NCBI GenBank assembly: GCA_029204225.1
Contig: CM055100.1
Coordinates: 51,645,260-51,709,259 of the forward strand
Length of the DNA: 64,000 nt
Source: Diphasiastrum complanatum
Lineage: Eukaryota; Streptophyta; Lycopodiopsida; Lycopodiales; Lycopodiaceae
Direction of reading: 5' to 3'
In this document: positions 1-12,879 of the stretch, piece after piece
Position numbering within the stretch: position 1 is the first letter of the stretch
Layout of the letters: every line of letters starts with the position of its first letter
Made by a program: the position numbers and the translations under genes
Notes under the pieces: generated by a model
Database searches by the model: none
What the model saw: the letters and a program-made list of their open reading frames with translations, nothing else
Told to the model about the DNA's origin: nothing

Positions 1-905
1 AAAAAAATCTTTGTTTGATAATCCAGTTGCTTGTTTTGATCTTTTTGATGATTATCAAAATCATGATATTTCAATTTTAGAAGATATACTCATACAAAAT
101 ATAAATCATAATGCAATCTTCCAAAAATTTGAAACCTTCAAATAAAATAGATAAAACGAAAAAAAAAAAAAAAACTATGTATATTATCAGAAACTACTCT
201 TAATGAATTCATAGATAAAAATAAAAAACCTTATGAAACAATGACATCTAATCCAAAAATCCACACATATGTAATTTTAGGTGTAACTCCAAATGGTACA
301 TGTCCTTTAAATAAAAATAATATTTTTGAATATTCAAATCTTATTTTAAGAAATGAAATGAACCATGTACTTCGATCCACACCTTTAGTTACAAATTTAA
401 TGGGTGTACCGACTAATCATGAATTAAAAAATATACTTACATTAGAATCAGTCTTTTTTTCATTTCTTTTTTCCTTTAATAATGGATATTTTGACACAAA
501 AATAAATTCTATGGAATATATAAAAGTGAGAATAGGAAGATTTTTTCAGTATATACCCTATATCCTCCATACTTGATTATTATGTATCAATTACGACGAA
601 CTGTATTAATATCAAATAATGCAAAAATTATAATTTTAGAAAAATGAGCACCTCTTCATAACTGTAATCGGAATTACTTCATTGTAAATTGTTGATATAC
701 TATTCGTTTACCAAATTCAAAACCAAGGTCTCACCCGGATTAGTGCTGAAAACCTTTCTCATAGTTCGAGTATTGATATTATAATTACTTCTCAGATTAA
801 TACCACATCTTCAATGATAACTCCAGAGGATTCTGAGAACTCATTAAGATCTTTTCAAAATATTTCTTATGCTTCTAATAATTCTCAGATACAGGAACCC
901 TACAT
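1..905 (+). pseudogene. Decayed coding-like sequence, family not recognised
   Basis: The longest open stretch runs from an ATG at 241 to a stop at 574-576 (111 codons). The open frame continues upstream of that ATG, so the ATG is not a convincing start. Beyond the stop, coding-like runs appear in shifting frames: a Cys/His-containing stretch near 655-705 and a Ser/Thr/Asn-rich stretch at about 720-905. This pattern suggests an old open reading frame broken by frameshifts. I do not recognise the protein. A retroelement or an endogenous pararetrovirus-like polyprotein are possibilities, but no diagnostic motif is visible. Confidence 0.25.
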
Positions 906-1319
906 TTAATCAAAAGTTTGAATCAAAGTTACCTTTACATTTGTTTTCATTGTTGTAATTAATCAATTTTGACATGTTAAAATAACAGTTTTGCTATGTA
1001 TTCATATTTTTTCATTTGGGTTGATTTGAGGGAGATGAAGATATGATGCCCCACCACTAGTTTTGCTTAAAGAAATTATTCCTTTTAATAATTTCAATTA
1101 AGAAATGTAGATGGACGAGAAAATGCTATGACGATATAGATGGTGTGCAGAAGAGTTGGAAATTGCATGAGGACTATTAAGTTGGCAATACATTCAAAAA
1201 ATTTATTAATTTGTGTATAGTTGAAGTTATTGTTGTCTATTGTAGTAAGATAACATGATAAGGTTGTTGGCATTCTCAACGTAAGATCGGATAAGGGTAT
1301 ATCTTTATCTTTGTTGAGT
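906..1319. other. AT-rich intergenic sequence, nothing recognised
   Basis: No coding pattern, tandem repeat or element boundary could be supported here. Confidence 0.3.
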
Positions 1320-2600
<1,281 letters not shown>

Positions 2601-2609
2601 AACTAGCCA

Positions 2610-3600
2610 TCGATTATAAACTTTATAGAAAGTACATGAAGGAAGCAAAAAACGTACAAAATCAAAAGTTTTTCAGCCTCTTTAAAAAGATGCCTGGGGG
2701 AGATGACAAAATCACCACTCTTAAATTCCTTGTTATTCATATCTAACCAAATGCTTCAAAGCGTGATGACTCTAATACACTGCCAAAATGCATTAATCTT
2801 TACATCTTCAAAAGTAATATCATTCAGCAATAAATCTATGTGGCTGAGCCTCCTGAATCTGACATGAAAGCGCATGATAAAGCGGGCAGTGATCACTGAT
2901 CTCTAGAGCAGCACATAGCAATGAAAGAATAGATGAATCACATCCTCGTCAAATGTTTTGCATTTAGAGCAGACATGTGATACATCACCTCTATAACTGT
3001 CACGCACATGAAGATAATGCTGGAGAATCCTAAGACTAGGCTTTCCATTTCTAATCTTGTGTGCAACAAAATCTGGACTTCTAAAGGTGAGAGGAATCAG
3101 AATGTGTCCATTTGGAGTTGAACCAAGAGAAGGTGAAATTCAGCTCTTTGGTGGCGGAGAAGTGACTAAGGAATAGGTAATTTTCCCCAACTCATCAAAG
3201 GCCTTGAAAAGCCATTTATTCTCACAGTCAGAGGACGAGGCGATAGTGAGGGGGCCAAGGTCTCCGTGAGAGAAGGCGAAGGAAAGGAAGTTAGTTTCTC
3301 GGGTGAAAAGGCCAAGTTCATATTTGAGACGAGAAAGATTGAGAGAGTAAATAGAGTTCATAATATGGTCCCAATTGACAAGCCCTTTCCTAAACAGATT
3401 TTGACTGAGTCTTTTCTCAATCAAGGCCAAAGGCTTGGAATTAAGAGTTATGGCTTTAGAAAACCAAAGAGACTAAGTTTCAAAGAAGAACTTCAAAAAA
3501 TCTTGAAAGTCAAGGAATGTGTTGCATTAATATTGTTACCAAGTATAGTTAATGTCCCAACACTTTTCTCTGAGTGACTTATCCCAAGATTTTCTTTGTT
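2610..3600 (-). pseudogene. LINE (non-LTR retrotransposon) 3' coding fragment
   Basis: Read on the minus strand, 3430-3140 encodes a hydrophilic segment leading into a zinc-binding reverse-transcriptase tail at about 3066-2900. There the motif HKIRNGKPS is followed by CSKC and then HLFFHC, the Cys/His pattern of the zf-RVT domain found after the RT of plant LINEs. A stop codon follows soon after the last Cys. Only the C-terminal end is present, with no RT catalytic core, so this is a truncated and decayed copy. It begins where repeat copy A would be expected to continue. Confidence 0.6.
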
Positions 3601-4292
3601 ACCGTTATGGAAAATTGACCCGTATAATCAGAAAAGGATGTATTGAATATTCAAGTCAGAGGAATGTTAATAACCATAATTGAAAATTACCTTCCAAGGA
3701 ATCACATGAAATCAGATTAAGTGAGGTTAATAAATTCATGAATATATTTTTAGTATAAATAAATAGCTCGTAGGGTCTTCGTTTTTGTAGATTTGAGATA
3801 TCCAATGCCTCAAATTTCCAACAAAACACCCTCTTTGTGATCATTACTGGTTGGCATCATTTTAGATTTACGACCATACAATGGTCATCTTGATGCAGTT
3901 AGTTTCATATCCCCCCTCTAGAAATGTTTGTGTCCCATACCACAGGTTCTTCCTCCAAGAAAACCGTCCAATTCTCGATCTAAATAGCCAAAAATCATAT
4001 TATGGAATTACTCATATGAGCTTTGAGAAAATTGGTACTATGCGAAGTTCTCAGGCATTGCCACAAATTTCAACCTCCTTGTACAAATTCCAACTCACAT
4101 TTTTTCTTCAACATGTTCTTAATCTTTCCAGTCACTATAAGGTTTGTAGGATGTGTGAAATTTCAACTAGGTTTACTATTTTGGTCATATTTATATACTT
4201 TGCAATTGAGGCCAATTTTCATATTAGACTTAGAGTTTGACTTTTCAAAGTTATATTAGTCTAAAAGCATTTGAATAAACACTTTTGAAAAG
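3601..4292. other. Intergenic sequence, nothing recognised
   Basis: Short open frames only, none with recognisable similarity. No tandem or inverted repeat was noted. Confidence 0.3.
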
Positions 4293-4797
4293 TGTGGGGA
4301 ACTATAGAACACGAGTTTTGGTGAGATTCAATTTGAGTAGTAGAGACATTGAATCTAGTCACAAAAATAGTAGGGTTTTCATTATGGAGGGAAACAAGAG
4401 TTTAAATTTAGGTTTGGACCTGTTATAAAAGGATGTAACTCATGGGAACATAAGACATTTTCTCTCTCTTATCTCATTCATGCTTATACATGGTTCTCTT
4501 TGGGTTCATCCATCCATTGGTGCACTATATTGGTGCTATCTTGCAATCTTGTGTGTAGAATGCTTATTTTATGCTATTTTTGGATCCACACGTGTGAAAG
4601 TACGATAGTATTTTTGTATGAACAAAAACTTCATCATATCTTATGTTTGATGTTTGATCAGGTTCTTAGTGAGTTTGCATCTCTTTCTTTAAGTAGATGT
4701 TGATTTTTTCACATTGGCAAGATTGAAAGAGTTGATCTATTTCTAACCAATGATCAGGTTATGGGATTGGATCTTGAATGATCTGAAATTCTTCACA
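4293..4797 (+). repeat. Isolated LTR, plus orientation
   Basis: A TGTG start at 4293 and a CACA end at 4797 bound a 505-bp segment. It has a TATA-like ttataaaa at 4423-4430 and is followed directly by a tRNA-iMet primer-binding site. Those are the expected LTR layout and lengths. No matching second LTR was found downstream, so the element is truncated or rearranged. The left boundary is the less certain one. Confidence 0.5.
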
Positions 4798-4810
4798 TGG
4801 TATCAGAGCT
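4798..4810 (+). other. Primer-binding site (tRNA-iMet)
   Basis: The sequence tggtatcagagct is the standard plant LTR-retrotransposon PBS, complementary to the 3' end of initiator methionine tRNA. It abuts the CA end of the upstream LTR. Confidence 0.75.
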
Positions 4811-6340
4811 TGTGTTGCAGGTTGTGAAAGGATCAAGCACATCTATCAAGGATTTGGTGAAGATATCAATGCTAGAGCATGCTAGACTGATTTCTACCCA
4901 AAAATCGAGTTTCTTGCATATGTAGATTGGATCTTTTGTAGATAAAAACTCATTTTAGGTTATAGAACTTGATGAATTCTAATTTCACACCACACTTAAT
5001 GGAAATAGCCAATTTTGGATGCATTAGAAAGGTCTCACTTGAGGCTACAAGATTCTATATCAAGTTTTAGACAATTACATGTAGAATTTTAGAAGTAGGC
5101 CAACCTTCAATCTATTGTGATAATTCACACATGTGGGAATGCCCTGATGTGTGAAATTGATCTCCTAAGCTTGGCTCATGCACTATAGATCACCTATTGA
5201 TTGAAATCCAAGATCAATGACAAGATCTAAGCTAAAAAGACCATTCTACATGCATTCATTCATTACCAAAAGGTGTTTCACAAGTGTGGAAGACTTCATG
5301 AAATAAAATAAGTCCCAACAAGCTCCTCTCCTCAGGTAGAGAGAGAAAATACCACTTTTGGGCTCATCTAGAGAGAGAAGGCAATACAAGCAAAATTCGC
5401 AACTCTCCAAATTGACTCAAAAAACTCATAGATCTCTCATACATTAATGAAGGGAATGAAAGTACATATAGAAACTCGTGGAGATCCAAGCTTAATTCCT
5501 ATTGGACCCCTTAAGCATAGCCTCTCTAATCCTAATGGATGTGTGATGCAACATCCCTCACTTCACATCTCTATCTTATGATTGGACCCTTTGACTTTTG
5601 CCACCACATAGGGTGCATCACTCATCAAACCTAAACTTGACATGTGTAAGCAACCTAACTAGCTTGAGTTACATCACAATCAAATTTTGGCCTAATCATG
5701 ACAAAACATGTGTACTTGACCATTTGACCTCTAAAGCCAAAATTGGCCCTATCACCTAGTGACACCAAGATGCTTGACTAGCAATATTTATGTCGATACC
5801 CCTAAAGTCAACATTATAAACTATTTCTAACTATTTTACACATGTGGGAACATGCTCCTCACATGTGAAATGTACATCATAAAATAACCAAGATAGATTT
5901 TTATGGCATATTTCGGATCTGTCGCCTCTTCCAATGAAACATCCATGAACGAGCACATCACATTGTACAAAATAGCATCGCACGTCGAGAAGTTGGTTTA
6001 CAGTGGACAAACTACCGATTTTGATAGGCGGATATGTTCGAAAGCCACCCAAAAAAATGCTTCTCGTTTTGTTGATGTCTTCCATGTTAAAATATTAGAA
6101 GATCACGAAAATATTGGTACATGAAACGACGATGGTTTTTATCCTTGAAATGGCATGTTCGTTAGATTTAACTCATGTTTTTCTCACTTGCGCGCGCCTT
6201 ACGCTGGGTGAGGCAAAATTGCAGTTTTATTAAGATTTCTACGCTTCAAATAACATTTCCTAAAATTCAATATTCATCATGTTATTATATAGATTTGCAG
6301 TCATTACACAAGAAAAAACAATAGTCTATCTCAGTCATAA
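4811..6340. other. Retroelement leader or intergenic sequence, no coding recognised
   Basis: This follows the PBS at 4798 but shows no gag, protease or RT motif. A 73-codon open frame at 5903-6124 (+) is not recognised and has no supporting context. CT-rich stretches occur at about 5320-5390. Confidence 0.3.
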
Positions 6341-7407
6341 AAAGGACTCTATCTCTACATCATTTATAGGAAGAATTTTCCAATGACCTTTAAAGTTTCC
6401 ACCTGGTTCAGCACACTCATATATGGCTCAGCAGAACAAGTCTCATTTTTAAATTCATATCCATGATCCATGATAACCCATTATCAGATACATAATGACC
6501 TAAACAAACGAGCAAAGGTTTTGTCCTACAATTTCTTGATATTGCCCTGAACTTGGGCTCTTATGAAGGATCTTCGTGCAATTATACAGACATGTCAAGC
6601 CACAGGATGCAGCAATTCCTAAACTTATCCTCTAGTTGGTCGTTGAACATTTGTTTCATTGATTTGTGGGTTGTTTCTTCCATGCATTCATAGTTTTGAA
6701 GGCATTGCAGCTTGCTTCAAAGAGCCAAAATAAGATTATCTTAGCAGCTATTTCATAACCCAAAATCTGCAAAACATAAAATCTGAAGCTGGTAATGAGA
6801 ATATTGAATTGCCTCAGGAGAGTGAAGCTTCTATCAATCAACTCCAGTTGTACTGTTTTGCTGTTTCCGAGAGACACTGCTCAGTCTAAGGATGATACAT
6901 ACTCTTCAGCCTATCGCTGATCGATGCGCGAGGTTTACATGAAGAAATTAAGCTGTTTTCTATGGTCAATTCATGCGAGCATTGAGATGCCTGGTTGAAA
7001 GTCTTATTCTTTCATATATTCAGCAGATATTGTTACATGCAAATTCAGCAGCTCAATGGCTGACTCAACCAACAAAATCCATACCAATTCTACACAAGAT
7101 GTCTTTGATTTAGCTTATTCGCTTAAATCGTAGAGAATGATCACGAAAGCCTCACTGGGTGTGCTCCAAGGGTATGTCTTGACACTTTAAAGCTAAGGTA
7201 TGTCCAGATTCTTTGAAAAGCCAAGTCTCTGCACCAGCAATGGCGACGAGCTTCAGATTGTGGTAAAAATTGCTCCAGAACACTGTCTCTTCAGTTACAC
7301 AGATGACATGAACGCGGCATTCATATATCACTCGTTCAGACTTTCAGTTATAAAGTGATGTAAAAGATTACTGGCGCTTTGATTGCTCAGCCATTTAGTT
7401 TATGCGT

Positions 7408-8280
7408 CTAGATCAAGATCTGGTACTGCTCAGCGCCGTCATCCCTTAAAAGTGCAAACGCCATCTCCCTGCAAGTCACACTTCCTGGTGACGATAACAA
7501 GGAAGAGAGACATGATCCCTGAGGAGAATAGTTGGAGCCAGGGGAAAGAAGATTTCCGAGGGCCTCATATTTTTCTGCAAATATAACTGGCAAATCTCTC
7601 AGAAAATCATTCGTGCTGGGGGTCAACGAGGGAAGGTAGGCTAACAAATCTTCTCCTGCGTTGTGAACATGGCATAGCCGCGAGGCAGTGGAATTTGGGA
7701 CAGCAGAACATGACTGATCAATCTGACCATCAGATCTCCAATGTAGGCTCATTTCTGCTTCAACATTTCTCCCTTGCTTCTTCATTTCTGATGTATCTGA
7801 AAGACAGGAGATTCTCGGTGAAGTAAGCCCTCTATCAACTCCTGATTTTATTGTGCAGCATGCTGGCAGGGAAAGACTTTCCATAGCGCACGTGCAACTA
7901 ATAGTCTCATGATCAGTCTCTACCTGTGAACATAAACCTTGATCAATCGCAAGATCATCACTTTCAGTCCATAAATCAAATTGATCATCGACGTCACAAG
8001 AAAGTATTCTGCCAGAGCTCATGTCTTCAGATTTGTGAGATGTATCAGATGCGGCTGTGCTCTCTGCACATCTGAGACGGGTTGGCGTGGATCCAGTTAG
8101 CCGCTGCACCAGCGACATGAAACTTCTGGCATCTGTATGGATAATCTTAGGAGAGTAAGTGTATATGACAATTGGAAGTCGGTGCTGCATAGTGGAGCAA
8201 AGAGGTCTTCCAGCCTTTGTGATTCCACGCGATTTGTTGTTGATGACAAGCGGTGCGGGTCTTTGTTTGACGACACCCAT
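7408..8280 (-). CDS. VQ motif-containing protein, copy 1
   Basis: A 290-codon single-exon frame. VQ proteins are small plant regulators that bind WRKY transcription factors, and some are MAP-kinase substrates; they act mainly in the nucleus. The core FMSLVQRLTG lies at residues 54-63, matching FxxxVQxxTG. It is preceded by RPAPLVI (about 7-13), a patch like that of MKS1-type VQ proteins, and by the PIVIYTYSPKIIHT block (36-49). The rest is Ser-rich and acidic, without a recognised domain. I chose the ATG at 8278-8280. The frame stays open a few codons further upstream, but only to a GTG, and the second copy supports the same ATG. It is divergent from its paralogue at 13,930. The substitutions between copies leave both frames open, suggesting both were maintained. 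Confidence 0.88.
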   Translation of the reverse strand: MGVVKQRPAPLVINNKSRGITKAGRPLCSTMQHRLPIVIYTYSPKIIHTDARSFMSLVQRLTGSTPTRLRCAESTAASDTSHKSEDMSSGRILSCDVDDQFDLWTESDDLAIDQGLCSQVETDHETISCTCAMESLSLPACCTIKSGVDRGLTSPRISCLSDTSEMKKQGRNVEAEMSLHWRSDGQIDQSCSAVPNSTASRLCHVHNAGEDLLAYLPSLTPSTNDFLRDLPVIFAEKYEALGNLLSPGSNYSPQGSCLSSLLSSPGSVTCREMAFALLRDDGAEQYQILI

Positions 8281-8619
8281 ACTTCCGCTTTCCACACCTG
8301 CAGATGCAGTTCTGCTATAACTTCAAGAACTACAACAATGTTCTCAAATAGTTGCCGCAATCTGAGCGAAAGAAAAGTAGTTGCGACAATTCTATCCGAC
8401 AATCTCAAAAATTCTGAGTGAGATGAGATAAGATGAAATGGGTTCAATTGCTAAAGGAATGCAAGACCATTGCCACAAACAGCTTCTCAACCTGGCTAAG
8501 CTGAAAACAGTCCTGGAAAGCTCGTTCACTACAGAATCAAAGGATATCAGAGTATGTACTATGCATAAGACGTTGCTGCTATTAATGCTGCAAGGACTGT
8601 AGCAGCTATACATCAGTCA

Positions 8620-8900
8620 GAATGCAACTGCGCAGAAGCTGGGTGCTGCGGCTCCCAGAAACTCTGATAGTTGAACTGGCCAGAAACTCTGATAGCAAAC
8701 AGGATATTCTAGAATCTATATAACAATCTTTAGCCTTTGATATTTCAAGTTCCAGAGTCGAAAGTCCAATTTCATAGACTTTTACATCTTACCCGAATGG
8801 GAAAATTTGTGGGCCAGACTTTCCATAACCAACCAACAATTTATCATGTTTTAGTTCAGAGACTGCTTCACTTCTTGTGAGGAAATCTATAACTTATTGA
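8620..8900. other. 5' flank of VQ copy 1
   Basis: A non-coding stretch conserved with the flank of VQ copy 2 (13,385-13,560), for example the cggcccaca and gtaaaagtctatg stretches. Conservation probably reflects the duplication; promoter or 5' UTR function is only inferred. No confident TATA box was assigned. Confidence 0.4.
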
Positions 8901-9639
8901 GAGGCATCAGTTTAAACACTCTAGAAAAGTTTTGATTACAACCATGAGAAAAGAAAGGCTGGGTACATATTACTACATTGCAAAGTTCGAGGTGAGTTGA
9001 GAACTTCCAAATTCATAGGAAAAAGATGACATGGAGATGAAATGAGCACAGGCTTTAAATGCCTATTGCAACCTAAGTCTCCATTCAAGGGTCCTAGTTA
9101 AGTGAGAGAGTGACACTTTCTCACTAAACCAACCCTTGTTTAGGACCCTCATAGGCTGTGCCATGAATTTCAACTAGCAAGAGGTGAAAAGATGAGCTTT
9201 GTCTTTAAGAAAGGTTGACTTTGGAAGATATTATACTTTATAACAAGGCACCTATAAATTCAAAGTTGAGTAGAGAGAGATATATATATGCCAAAGACTT
9301 AAAGGTCTCTTGAGTTTCAAAGTCCACTAGCCAATCAACCAAAAGTCAACAATGCTTCAAAGAGGTTGGTTTAAAGACTAAATTGTCATTGTAATGAAAA
9401 TAGTAATTCTACAGCTTGAGAAAGCTTGTTTAAGTGCTATCAAAATAGTTTCAAGATGAGTTCATAAAAAACCCACAACATTTTAATGAGATCCATAAAA
9501 GACTGCAGTAGAATTTTTTTAATATGAAATTTCTTATAAAAACTACTTGAGGTTTTACAATTGAAAATATGCAAATTCATCTCTGAGCCCATCTTCTTCA
9601 TCAAAATCAACTAACACGTCTTCTTTTGAATCAAAATTT

Positions 9640-9990
9640 AATGTTAATAGAAAATTTTGTAAATTTCGCGACAGATGACAAATCTTGAGCTTGAAGAAGA
9701 AATCTAGAATATTTCGCGAACTGTTCGAGATAGTTTCGCGACAGGTGAGCTTGAAGAACAGTTTCGCAAATTGTTCACGACAATTTCACGACATCTGAGG
9801 CTCGAACAAGAAACAGAATATTTTGCGACAAGATTCTGTTCGCGAATCTTTCGAGCTTCAACAAGAAAGCCACGAGCTTCTACAAGAAACTGTTTCGTGA
9901 ATCTTTCGAGTTGATTGCAAGACAAATCTCGCAAATCTTTTGAGTTGGTCACGAATAGAAATGTTTTGAGTTCGCGTTCGTTTCTTTCTC
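9640..9990. repeat. Imperfect short-period repeats rich in TTTCGCGA
   Basis: The motifs tttcgcga and agcttgaagaa / gagcttcaacaagaa recur many times with irregular spacing in both literal and degenerate forms. The CpG-rich motif contrasts with the AT-rich surroundings. The stretch lies just outside the left arm and has no counterpart in the right arm. Confidence 0.55.
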
Positions 9991-10256
9991 ATCCTTTGTC
10001 AAGTAAAATTGCGCGCTTTGTTAGTAGAATCAAGATCTGTCTGATCAGTTGTTCTATAGTGTATCATTATTCAACGTGATAGCTAATCAATTACTACCTT
10101 TCAAATGGAACTTAGAAAGCAATCTCAAACTCTTGTCACAAAGATGTCTTGTAACTTGAAGCACAAATCTCAAATTTAACTTCAACGTGACATAGAGCAA
10201 ATTTTCTAATGTGTATAATAAATACATACATAGGCCCTAAATAGGCATTGTTTATT

Positions 10257-10285
<29 letters not shown>
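10257..10285. repeat. (AG)n microsatellite, short
   Basis: About 14 AG units within copy B. Confidence 0.95.
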
Positions 10286-10288
<3 letters not shown>

Positions 10289-10600
10289 AAATCTATAGAT
10301 GTAGTATGGAGTTAGGTCGACATTGCCTTTGATCGCCAATTCCCAAGACGTAATGGATTCTTTGTGCTGATTACGCCCACTTTTTGGGCTTTTTAAAAAG
10401 CATAATGTCACTAGATTTTTTTTAAAAAAATTTCACAATTTTGAAGCCCATTCCGGTCCGCGTCAGACTGCGTGTCAGTCCGTGTCAGACTGTGCGAGTC
10501 AGACTGCCACGTGGCAGTTTCTCATTGGTTCAAAAAAATCCCAAACTACTGATTATGCTTTGTAAATGGCATTTGGAAAAGTCAAAGACTCCATTACGCA

Positions 10601-10736
10601 ATGGAAGGATCCGGGCACAGCCCATTCTATCCAGTTCGGCTTTCCAAAAAAATTTAGGCTCGGCCCCTCCGGGCCTCGCCCAAATTTTTTTGGAAATCCT
10701 TACCGGGCATAATGGCCTGTGCCAGGCTCCTTCCAT
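10601..10736. repeat. Foldback/MITE-like palindrome
   Basis: A 136-bp inverted repeat. The outer arm atggaaggatccgggcac (from 10,601) pairs with the gtgccaggctccttccat end (to 10,736). The inner arm tttccaaaaaaatttaggc pairs with gcccaaatttttttggaaa. The GC-rich centre is ggcccctccgggcc. It can fold into one long hairpin. No coding capacity; a non-autonomous DNA element is the likeliest explanation. Confidence 0.65.
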
Positions 10737-11542
10737 AATACTTAAAGGGCTCAACCCGTGTCTTTATACAATGAAAACATCTGTAAAGCCTTGCCCCAGG
10801 CATGATGACCTGCCACAACAATGTTTTTACATCTCCACAACTTGACATATACAAACAAGCCAATTATTGAAATTGAAAATATATCGCTTAGTTGTAAATT
10901 CTAGGTTTTTAATCGTAAAAACTCGAGTAGTTCTAATTACAAATCTCATATTAAAAGGTTCAATTCTACTCTTTAATAGCTTTCATTGAATTGTTGTGGC
11001 ATGAACAAGCTTTTGCAAGTTCTACACTTACTCTTTCATGATGATGGCAATTTTGTTTCTAAATCAACATAAGCATTGAAGCATTGCCGACTTTTGGTCG
11101 ATGGCTAGTGGACCTCAAAGAAATGAACAAAAGTCCTAATGTCCTAACCACTTATTGGGCAACTTATTTGCCTTTATTTTGAAGGCTATTAGTATAGTAG
11201 TTCTATTTGAACTCTATGTTAGGTTATACAATATGTAAAGTCTACTAAAAATTTGAGTGTTCAACAAAGTCACACCTCACACCTATTGTAGGGTAGTTTT
11301 CGACACAACTTGCCATATGTACATGGCCCATCACATAAAGGTAGAATTTGTTTGTGGGTGTAGGTTCATTGGAGTTCGAAGCATTTTTTTTTTTTAAGCT
11401 TTTAGAACCGGTTTGATAAAAAGACCTACAACATTTAAAATAAATAAAAAAATTTCAAGCAAATATTAATATGAATGACTACAAGTTCACAAAGTAAGCT
11501 AGCTATAAAATACTAATTTAAACCTATAAATTGGAAATTTAT

Positions 11543-11846
11543 GACTATATATAATACATTTTTTAGACGTAATCCCATTTTTTATTTTTTAACAAAGGAA
11601 ATGGTGGCAGCTCATCGGGAGGAATCTTTGCAAATTTTTTTGACAAAAATTTACATGCACATTTTGCAGATTTTTACATGCACATTCCGAATGGAAGGTG
11701 CATGTAAAAAAAATTACATGCACCTTCCATCCGAAATGTGCATGTAAAAAAAAATTTACGAAAAAAATAAAAAATAAAAATTGGTTTACGCGGCGGAAGG
11801 GCCTCGGAGCCGGTCCTTCCCCCCCACGTAAAAATTGTATAAATTT
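11543..11846. mobile_element. MITE-like insertion with internal hairpins
   Basis: Comparison with copy A suggests an insertion, because the flanks gaaatttatg and tttggaaattacatg are nearly adjacent there. The ends are inverted: gacgtaatcccatttt near 11,568 faces the ttggtttacgcgg and cccacgtaaaaattg stretches at 11,782-11,838. The interior has nested palindromes, with tacatgcacattccg and ccttccat arms around 11,640-11,745. No coding capacity. Exact ends and target duplication are uncertain. Confidence 0.5.
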
Positions 11847-12560
11847 GGAAATTACATGAGAAACGTCAATATCAAGAAGTTTTCATTTCAAAAAAGGCTT
11901 TATTAAAGGCGAGCACTATTTGATAGTTTTGAACATGAAGTGGCGAGGGCCCACTTGCTCTACCATAGGATATACAGTTGTTGGTGCATAAGTCACAATG
12001 TAAAGTTTAATTTGTATTGATACTATCACATCACATCAAGACAATAATTTCAAAACTAGTAATGGGATGATCATTTAACTTTTGCCTTGTTGTTGGTATG
12101 TCAACGTCAAGGAGACAAGTCTTTGTTTGTTGGTATAATGTCAAAGAGAAGAGTCTTGTCTACTTTGAAAATGAAGGGCATACTTCCCTTCTCAATGATG
12201 AAGGGTATCATTTTTCAAGTTAATATGTTAATTCACTTAATGCCTTTCAAATGAAACCATAATATAATCTCAAACACTTGTGATTAGTAGTTTGACTCAT
12301 TCTTTAACCTTCTTGAGTTTTTTTAACTTGAAGGTCAAATTTTGGAATTGACTTTCATGATAGAATGAATGTTTCATTGTGCATAGTACATGTAGAGACC
12401 CTATAAAGGCATTGGTGATTTTATATTTTTTTTTTTTATATTAGGCGGCTTTGCCATTGATCCCCAATTTCATGGACTTTGGTGGTGGCCTTCATATCAG
12501 GAAGAGGCCCCCACCAAAGGATGGCATCCTAAGTGCATGGGTTGAAGGTGCATCCTAGGA

Positions 12561-12677
12561 CATTATATAGTGTAACCCAAGGGAGTTGGCTCAATTGGTT
12601 AACGCTTGACATCCAAAGTTTCTTTGGTCTCAAGTTCGAGCCTTCCATTGGAAACCAAGAAGCATTATATAGTGTAA
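12561..12677 (+). mobile_element. tRNA-derived SINE-like insertion with 15-bp TSD
   Basis: An 87-bp insert (12,576-12,662) is flanked by perfect direct repeats cattatatagtgtaa at 12,561-12,575 and 12,663-12,677. The insert holds a pol III A-box match (tggctcaattgg, 12,587-12,598) and a B-box-like caagttcgagcc at the expected distance. The acceptor stems do not pair, so it is not a functional tRNA gene. Copy B at about 10,770 has the corresponding site without the insert. A TSD of this length indicates LINE-type target-primed integration. No poly-A or LINE tail is obvious, so it is either a very short SINE or a retroposed tRNA-like RNA. Confidence 0.65.
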
Positions 12678-12879
12678 AAACCATAAAGTCCTGCGTGAGC
12701 AACATTTCAAGGTGTTTACATCTCCGCATCAATCAACCCACATCCATGATGACATACTCAACAAATACAAACAAGCCAACAACGATTTAACGATGTTGTA
12801 AAATTGGAGTTTTTTCAAGTGTGACAAGTAATTAACTAGTTTTAAGTACATATTAAAAGATTGGATTCTAATCTTTTAA

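Larger units (their letters stand above)
6350..9560 (-). repeat. Left arm of large inverted duplication (VQ locus 1)
   Basis: The reverse complement of this block matches 12,880-15,690 over the VQ gene and both flanks. Downstream landmarks include the gagccatatatga and ggtcattggaaaat stretches at 6370-6440 against 15,610-15,670, cagattttgggttatga near 6765 against 15,300, and gagcacacccagtgaggctttc near 7155 against 15,073. Upstream landmarks include the tatggaaa...cggcccaca stretch near 8815 against 13,425 and ggttgattggctagtgg near 9330 against 13,078. The arms carry many substitutions and small indels, so the duplication is not recent. Confidence 0.8.
10080..11105 (+). repeat. VQ-upstream repeat, copy B (partial)
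   Basis: The first part (10,080-10,260) matches 12,240-12,420 of copy C through the ctttcaaatgga stretch, the actcttgtcac-like stretch and the ccctaaataggcattg stretch. The last part (10,830-11,105) matches copy A at 2305-2570. It is oriented like copy C and followed immediately by it, but has no VQ frame of its own. Confidence 0.65.

Noticed and set aside
7383-7586. Plus-strand frame over the 3' end of VQ copy 1
   Set aside because: Antisense shadow of the VQ coding region.
12581-12657. Functional tRNA gene
   Set aside because: A- and B-box-like sequences are present, but acceptor and lower T stems do not pair and no clear anticodon arm forms. The TSD indicates a retroposed copy.
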